From assembly GCA_902782655.1 (NCBI GenBank), contig CACZNY010000255.1, forward strand, positions 1 to 10,498: a stretch of 10,498 nt of DNA, read 5' to 3'. The first letter of the stretch is position 1, and each line of letters opens with the position of its first letter. The notes beneath the pieces were generated by a model. That model had not been told where the DNA came from. It saw only the letters and a program-made list of their open reading frames with translations, and made no database searches. The stretch is from an uncultured Lachnospiraceae bacterium. GTDB taxonomy: Bacteria; Bacillota; Clostridia; Lachnospirales; Lachnospiraceae. Made by a program: the position numbers and the translations under genes. Positions 7,069 to 10,498 of the stretch are shown here, in pieces.

Positions 7069-7971
7069 TCATTCCCCCTGTATCCGCTCCCTGTCCGCGC
7101 CCTTTCTTCCCGGCAGGGGGCCTATGTGCTTTTTATACAGCCTGTAGAAGTTTGACATATTCCTGAAGCCGCACTCCATGGCTATGGCTGTCACCGGCCT
7201 GTCCGTAGTCAGGAAAAGCTCCTGCACACGGTTCAGGCGGAGCATGGTCAGATACTCCGAAAAGCCCCTCCCGGTCACGTTCTTGAAATAGCTGCTGAAG
7301 TAATTTGGACTCATATAGGCAAGAGAGGCTACCTCTTCGAGGGTCACGGCCTCCGTAAAATGTGAATTGATATAATATACAGCCTGCTCCAGCCTTTTCA
7401 TGGAGCGCTTTTTTTCATTAAGGCTCATATCGGGAGCCTTCCCGTCCTTCTCATAATGGCGTATCAGAAGTGTCATAAGCCTTATGATGTCCGCCCTTAT
7501 CATCCCCTCATAGCCCCTTTCCCTGCGGCGCGCCTCCCCCGCGATATCCTCCATGATATCATGCATATCCGCCGTCCTTTCATCTGTCGAGGAAATGAGG
7601 TTTTTGAAATGGCTCCCGAGATACAAAAAGGGCTTCATATATTCATCCTCAGAGGACAGACCCGGCTCCGACACCACCTCAGGCGCGAAGGTCAGCACCA
7701 GTACCTCCATGGCTCTTTCGGTCACCACCCATCCGTGAGGCTCCACCTGATTGAAGATGATGATATCCCCGGGCTCCACCTCGTATCTGCTGCCGTTTAT
7801 GAAATAGCTGCCGAAGCCCGACTGCACATAGGTGATCTCACAGAAATCATGGTAATGAAAACGCTCGGGATCGTTATCCTGCTCCCTTAGAACGACCTTC
7901 CTTATGAGCACCGGGAAATCCTCCGGCAGCTTTGTCCTGTCCTTGCATATGACCATTAATAGCCGGTACAC
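7069..7971 (-). CDS. AraC-family transcriptional regulator with N-terminal cupin sensor domain
   Basis: This 300-residue cytoplasmic regulator has a cupin-type ligand-binding domain (about 20-100), with the histidine pair in FHYHDFCEI (38-46) and the EPGDIIIFNQVEPHGW strand region (66-81). A helical linker follows, then a C-terminal AraC/XylS domain (about 190-290) with two helix-turn-helix units near 210-230 and 258-280. Such proteins commonly sense a sugar or sugar derivative and activate a glycoside hydrolase or transporter gene. The gene stops one base before the GH31 start, so GH31 is the obvious target. The start is uncertain. GTG at 7971 has a weak TAGG 5 nt upstream, formed partly by the stop codon of the preceding ligase gene. 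ATG at 7956 (residue 6) is the alternative, with a poorly spaced CAGGTG. Either choice leaves the cupin domain intact. Confidence 0.92.
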   Translation of the reverse strand: MYRLLMVICKDRTKLPEDFPVLIRKVVLREQDNDPERFHYHDFCEITYVQSGFGSYFINGSRYEVEPGDIIIFNQVEPHGWVVTERAMEVLVLTFAPEVVSEPGLSSEDEYMKPFLYLGSHFKNLISSTDERTADMHDIMEDIAGEARRRERGYEGMIRADIIRLMTLLIRHYEKDGKAPDMSLNEKKRSMKRLEQAVYYINSHFTEAVTLEEVASLAYMSPNYFSSYFKNVTGRGFSEYLTMLRLNRVQELFLTTDRPVTAIAMECGFRNMSNFYRLYKKHIGPLPGRKGADRERIQGE

Positions 7972-7977
7972 CTGAAC

Positions 7978-9219
7978 CTATTCATCCCTGTGGTCAAAGA
8001 CCCTCCTGGTCTTCTTCTCAGATCTGGGAAGAGTGCCGACTGAAACCACCACCACCTTGGGAGTGACTCCCATCCTTGATTTAAAGAGTCCCCTGATCTT
8101 TTCCCCTGTCCTTTCGAAATTGACACGGCCCTCGGCCTCAGCGGTCAGCATGATGATATCACGGTTTTTCTCATCATCATGGGCGATGTCCACCTTGTAT
8201 TCACTGGAAACACCGTCCACAGCTCCCAAAAGCTCCTCGATCTGGCTCGGGAACATATTGACCCCGTGCACCTTAAACATATCATCGCTTCTTCCCCTTA
8301 TGGTATCAAGCCTCGGATACGGGCTGCCGCATGGGCATTCCCCCGGGATTATCCTTGAAAGATCATGAGTCCTGAAGCGAAGGAGCGGCGCTCCCTCCTT
8401 GACAAGGGTTGTGATGACTATCTCACCCTCCTCTCCGTCCTCCACGGTTTTTCCGGTCACGGGATCTATTATCTCGATATAGATGTAATCATCCCAGTAA
8501 TGCATGCCTGTCTGGTGGCTGCAGTTTATCCCTATGCCGGGGCCGTAGATCTCCGTCAGTCCGTATATGTCATAAAGCTCTATCCCAAGCTCCTTTGAGA
8601 TATATTCTCTTTTCTTTTCGCTCCACCGCTCTGAGCCTATCACTCCCTTTTTAAGGCAGATATTGTCCTTAAGGGAGCGTTTATTTATCTCCTCGGCAAG
8701 GAACAGCGCATAGCTTGAGGTAGCGCAGATGACCGTCGTCTTAAGATCCTGCATCATCTGCAGCTGCTTTTCCGTATTGCCGGGTCCCATTGGCACCGCC
8801 ATGGCGCCAAGCTTCTCACAGCCTGCCTGAAAGCCTATCCCCGCAGTCCAGAGACCGTAGCCGGGAGTGATCTGTATACGGTCCTTCTTCGTGATGCCTG
8901 CCATCTCATAGCAGCGCGCGAACATCAAAGCCCAGTCATCCACGTCCTTTGCGGTATAGGGTATGATGACGGGCTTCCCTGTAGTCCCCGAGGAGGAGTG
9001 TATACGTACTATATCCTCATCCCCTGCAGCCTGTATCCCCAGCGGATAGGCATTCCGAAGCTCTGCCTTATCCACGAAGGGAAGCCTTTCAAAATCCTCC
9101 GGGCTTTCCGCTCCCGTAATGCCCATTTCCTGATACAGCTTACCGAAGTAATTTCCGGACTTTATTATGTTCTTTATCTGTCTGTCTACAAGCTCCAGCT
9201 GTTTTTCATTTATCCGCAT
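7978..9219 (-). CDS. paaK: Phenylacetate-CoA ligase family protein (AMP-forming arylacetyl-CoA ligase)
   Basis: This is a 413-residue member of the ANL adenylating-enzyme superfamily, PaaK branch. It activates phenylacetate, indoleacetate or a related aryl acid with ATP to the CoA thioester, or works in reverse on the product of the neighbouring oxidoreductase. Visible motifs are the P-loop SSSGTTGKP (75-83), IYGLTEIYGPG (218-228), RFRTHD (281-286, equivalent of the TGD motif), GRSDDMFKVHGVNMFP (309-324) and the terminal PRSEKKTRRV (398-407) with the likely A10 lysine. I place the start at ATG 9219. It has AAAGGA 8 nt upstream, and its N-terminus aligns with the usual PaaK beginning. The frame stays open to an ATG at 9294, but that adds 25 basic residues overlapping iorB without a family counterpart. 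The chosen start overlaps the iorB stop by 14 nt. Substrate is inferred from context; the symbol denotes the family. Confidence 0.92.
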   Translation of the reverse strand: MRINEKQLELVDRQIKNIIKSGNYFGKLYQEMGITGAESPEDFERLPFVDKAELRNAYPLGIQAAGDEDIVRIHSSSGTTGKPVIIPYTAKDVDDWALMFARCYEMAGITKKDRIQITPGYGLWTAGIGFQAGCEKLGAMAVPMGPGNTEKQLQMMQDLKTTVICATSSYALFLAEEINKRSLKDNICLKKGVIGSERWSEKKREYISKELGIELYDIYGLTEIYGPGIGINCSHQTGMHYWDDYIYIEIIDPVTGKTVEDGEEGEIVITTLVKEGAPLLRFRTHDLSRIIPGECPCGSPYPRLDTIRGRSDDMFKVHGVNMFPSQIEELLGAVDGVSSEYKVDIAHDDEKNRDIIMLTAEAEGRVNFERTGEKIRGLFKSRMGVTPKVVVVSVGTLPRSEKKTRRVFDHRDE

Positions 9220-9802
9220 TGCCTTTTTCCTTTCCTTTCGCGATGCCTGCCTCAAATGCCGCCAGATTCTTCTCAAGGAATCTTTCGGGAACATTCCTTC
9301 TTATCTCTTCCCTTATCGTATCCTCACCTATGCCGAGCTCTCCTGCTCCCACGGCAGTCCCCAGCACCGCCACGTTAAAGAATTTTGAGGAGCCGAATGG
9401 CCTGCACATGCTTTCGGAATCTACAATAATACATCTGCACTTTGACTGCAAATATGCTGTCTCCGCCTTTCCGTCATATCCGCTTTCCCCTCCTGAAGAG
9501 GGCTTTACCGGCACGGAATTGACTATCACGAGAGCGTCCCTGCTTAAGCTTTTTATATTCCTTACCGCCTCCGAGGGCTCGAAGGCTATCATAAGATCCG
9601 CCCCGCCTGCCGGGATAAGCGGCGAAAAAGCCTCCTCTCCTATCCTCACATGGCTTGTGACAGAGCCTCCCCTCTGAGCCATCCCTATGGTCTCGGCAGA
9701 ATGCACCGTATATCCTTCGTCCATGGCGGAGGCTGCTATGATCCTTGATGCAAGGACTGTTCCCTGCCCCCCTACTCCGCATATCAGTATATCCTTTTTC
9801 AT
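9206..9802 (-). CDS. iorB: Indolepyruvate:ferredoxin oxidoreductase, beta subunit
   Basis: This 198-residue cytoplasmic protein matches the 2-oxoacid:ferredoxin oxidoreductase gamma-domain family, at the usual IorB length. It opens with the nucleotide-binding-like motif ILICGVGGQGTVLASRI (5-21). The family segment AETIGMAQRGGSVTSHVRIG (36-55) follows, then the FNVAVLGTAVGAGEL region (141-155). With IorA it forms the enzyme that decarboxylates aryl pyruvates from tryptophan, phenylalanine or tyrosine to arylacetyl-CoA and passes electrons to ferredoxin. A strong AGGAGG stands 4 nt before the ATG. The 3' end overlaps the CoA-ligase start by 14 nt, coupling the two. The iorA stop is 90 nt upstream. 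Confidence 0.94.
   Translation of the reverse strand: MKKDILICGVGGQGTVLASRIIAASAMDEGYTVHSAETIGMAQRGGSVTSHVRIGEEAFSPLIPAGGADLMIAFEPSEAVRNIKSLSRDALVIVNSVPVKPSSGGESGYDGKAETAYLQSKCRCIIVDSESMCRPFGSSKFFNVAVLGTAVGAGELGIGEDTIREEIRRNVPERFLEKNLAAFEAGIAKGKEKGNADK
9228..9233 (-). promoter_or_regulatory. Ribosome-binding site deciding the start of the CoA ligase
   Basis: AAAGGA on the minus strand lies 8 nt before the ATG at 9219, inside the 3' end of iorB. This supports the shorter ligase start over the in-frame ATG at 9294. Confidence 0.55.
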
Positions 9803-9825
9803 CTTCCCTCCTGTCTTTTATCCGG

Positions 9826-9857
9826 CCCGCTCCGTCTGCAGCTTATACCGCAGCGGG
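9826..9857 (-). other. Weak inverted repeat in the iorA-iorB spacer
   Basis: CCCGCT and AGCGGG (6 bp) face each other across 20 nt in the 90-nt spacer between iorA and iorB. No T-run follows, so it is not an intrinsic terminator. It could be an mRNA hairpin adjusting the iorA/iorB ratio, or chance. Confidence 0.2.
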
Positions 9858-9892
9858 AAACAAGCCCTGTGTGCAATCATTCAAAGGCTGCC

Positions 9893-10498
9893 TCAAACCG
9901 CATCCTCCTCTATCGCGCCTGCCGGGCATATGAAGCTGCAGAGTCCGCAGCCCGTACAGAGATCACGGTCTATCCTCACTTTGCCTTCACTAAAAGAAAG
10001 CGCAGGACAGCCCAGCTCATTAATGCACCTCCTGCAGCCTATGCACTTTTCATTTATCCTCATCCTTTTATCGGATCTCACCCTGGCCGCACAGGGAGAT
10101 CTGAATATGACCGCCTTCACTCCCCTGATACCGGCGCACTCCCTTACAGCCTCCACCGCTGCCTTATGGTCAAGCGGATCCACCGTTACGATCTTATTCA
10201 CGCCCACAGCCTCAAGCACCTTCCCGATATCCACCTTGTCTGCGGGAGTCTCCATCAGGTTTATCCCGGTTCCCGGATGGGGCTGATGTCCTGTCATGGC
10301 CGTGGTGGAGTTGTCCAGTATGCAGATGATCAGATCGGCGCAGTTATATACGGCATTCACGACACCGGTTATCCCCGAGGCAAAAAAGGTGGAGTCGCCC
10401 GTGAAGGCTATGGCCGCCGCCTCCTTATCCATATGGCTGAAGCCCTGGGCCATGGTTATGCCCGCTCCCATGCAAAGGCAGGTATCCACCATATCAAG
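9893..10498 (-). CDS. iorA: Indolepyruvate:ferredoxin oxidoreductase, alpha subunit, C-terminal part (cut by window edge)
   Basis: About 202 C-terminal residues are visible and the frame stays open to the window edge; the full subunit is usually about 600 residues. The fragment starts in the conserved DTCLCMGAGITMAQG region of the thiamine-diphosphate-binding domain. It continues through GDSTFFASG, then LDNSTTAMTGHQPHPG, the GD...N-type TPP/Mg2+ motif. It ends with a bacterial-ferredoxin-like domain holding two [4Fe-4S] motifs, CIGCRRCINELGC and CTGCGLCSFIC. This is the catalytic subunit: TPP chemistry on aryl pyruvates, with electrons leaving through the clusters to ferredoxin. The motif order and the downstream iorB make the identification secure. 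The 5' part, including the start and any promoter, is outside the window. Confidence 0.94.
   Translation of the reverse strand, partial: LDMVDTCLCMGAGITMAQGFSHMDKEAAAIAFTGDSTFFASGITGVVNAVYNCADLIICILDNSTTAMTGHQPHPGTGINLMETPADKVDIGKVLEAVGVNKIVTVDPLDHKAAVEAVRECAGIRGVKAVIFRSPCAARVRSDKRMRINEKCIGCRRCINELGCPALSFSEGKVRIDRDLCTGCGLCSFICPAGAIEEDAV

Noticed and set aside
9220..9294. Longer N-terminus for the CoA ligase starting at ATG 9294
   Set aside because: It would add 25 mostly basic residues deep inside iorB, with no family counterpart. The ATG at 9219 has a well-spaced AAAGGA.
9826..9857. Terminator or attenuator between iorA and iorB
   Set aside because: The 6-bp stem has a 20-nt loop and no T-run. 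A strong ribosome site and pathway logic argue for read-through.
9687..10286. Plus-strand open frame of 199 codons opposite iorA/iorB
   Set aside because: It spans two unmistakable genes and their spacer on the other strand and shows no domain.
1..10498. tRNA/rRNA genes, CRISPR arrays, insertion sequences or attachment sites
   Set aside because: No cloverleaf, regularly spaced repeats, transposase or terminal inverted repeats were seen, and coding density leaves little room for them.

Overview
The window is about 10.5 kb of roughly 50% GC DNA in which every supportable gene lies on the minus strand. Several things point to an anaerobic member of the Clostridia, most likely a Lachnospiraceae-type gut or rumen bacterium. 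These are purine-rich Shine-Dalgarno sites, tight stop-start overlaps, a YesM/YesN two-component pair, a cytoplasmic GH31 glycosidase, and ferredoxin-dependent 2-oxoacid chemistry. No marker gene fixes the taxonomy, so this placement is inference from gene content.

Read in the direction of transcription (high to low coordinates), the window opens with aromatic 2-oxoacid metabolism. This block holds the 3' part of iorA (10498-9893), a complete iorB (9802-9206) and a phenylacetate-CoA ligase family gene (9219-7978). IorAB should oxidise indolepyruvate, phenylpyruvate or hydroxyphenylpyruvate to the arylacetyl-CoA with reduction of ferredoxin. The ligase interconverts arylacetate and arylacetyl-CoA.

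With only 6 nt between genes, transcription then runs into a carbohydrate-type block. It contains a cupin-AraC regulator (7971-7069), a GH31 alpha-glycosidase (7067-4575), a YesM-like sensor kinase (4578-2737) and a YesN-like REC-AraC response regulator (2740-1979). The junctions are 1 nt, a 4-nt ATGA overlap and another 4-nt ATGA overlap. Together with the overlap at iorB/ligase, this looks like one long transcript, although internal promoters cannot be excluded. No sugar transporter lies in the window.

A 194-nt gap (1785-1978) separates this block from the last pair. It has no visible intrinsic terminator. It does hold a candidate promoter and two small dyads. Beyond it are a MotA/TolQ/ExbB-type membrane protein with a long cytoplasmic helical tail (1784-204) and, starting immediately after its stop codon, a MotB-like protein (203-1, cut by the window edge). 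This is the ZorA/ZorB architecture rather than a flagellar stator, and it is the part of the window most likely to belong to a less-described system. The genes that would decide this (ZorC/D/E-like effectors or others) lie outside the left edge.
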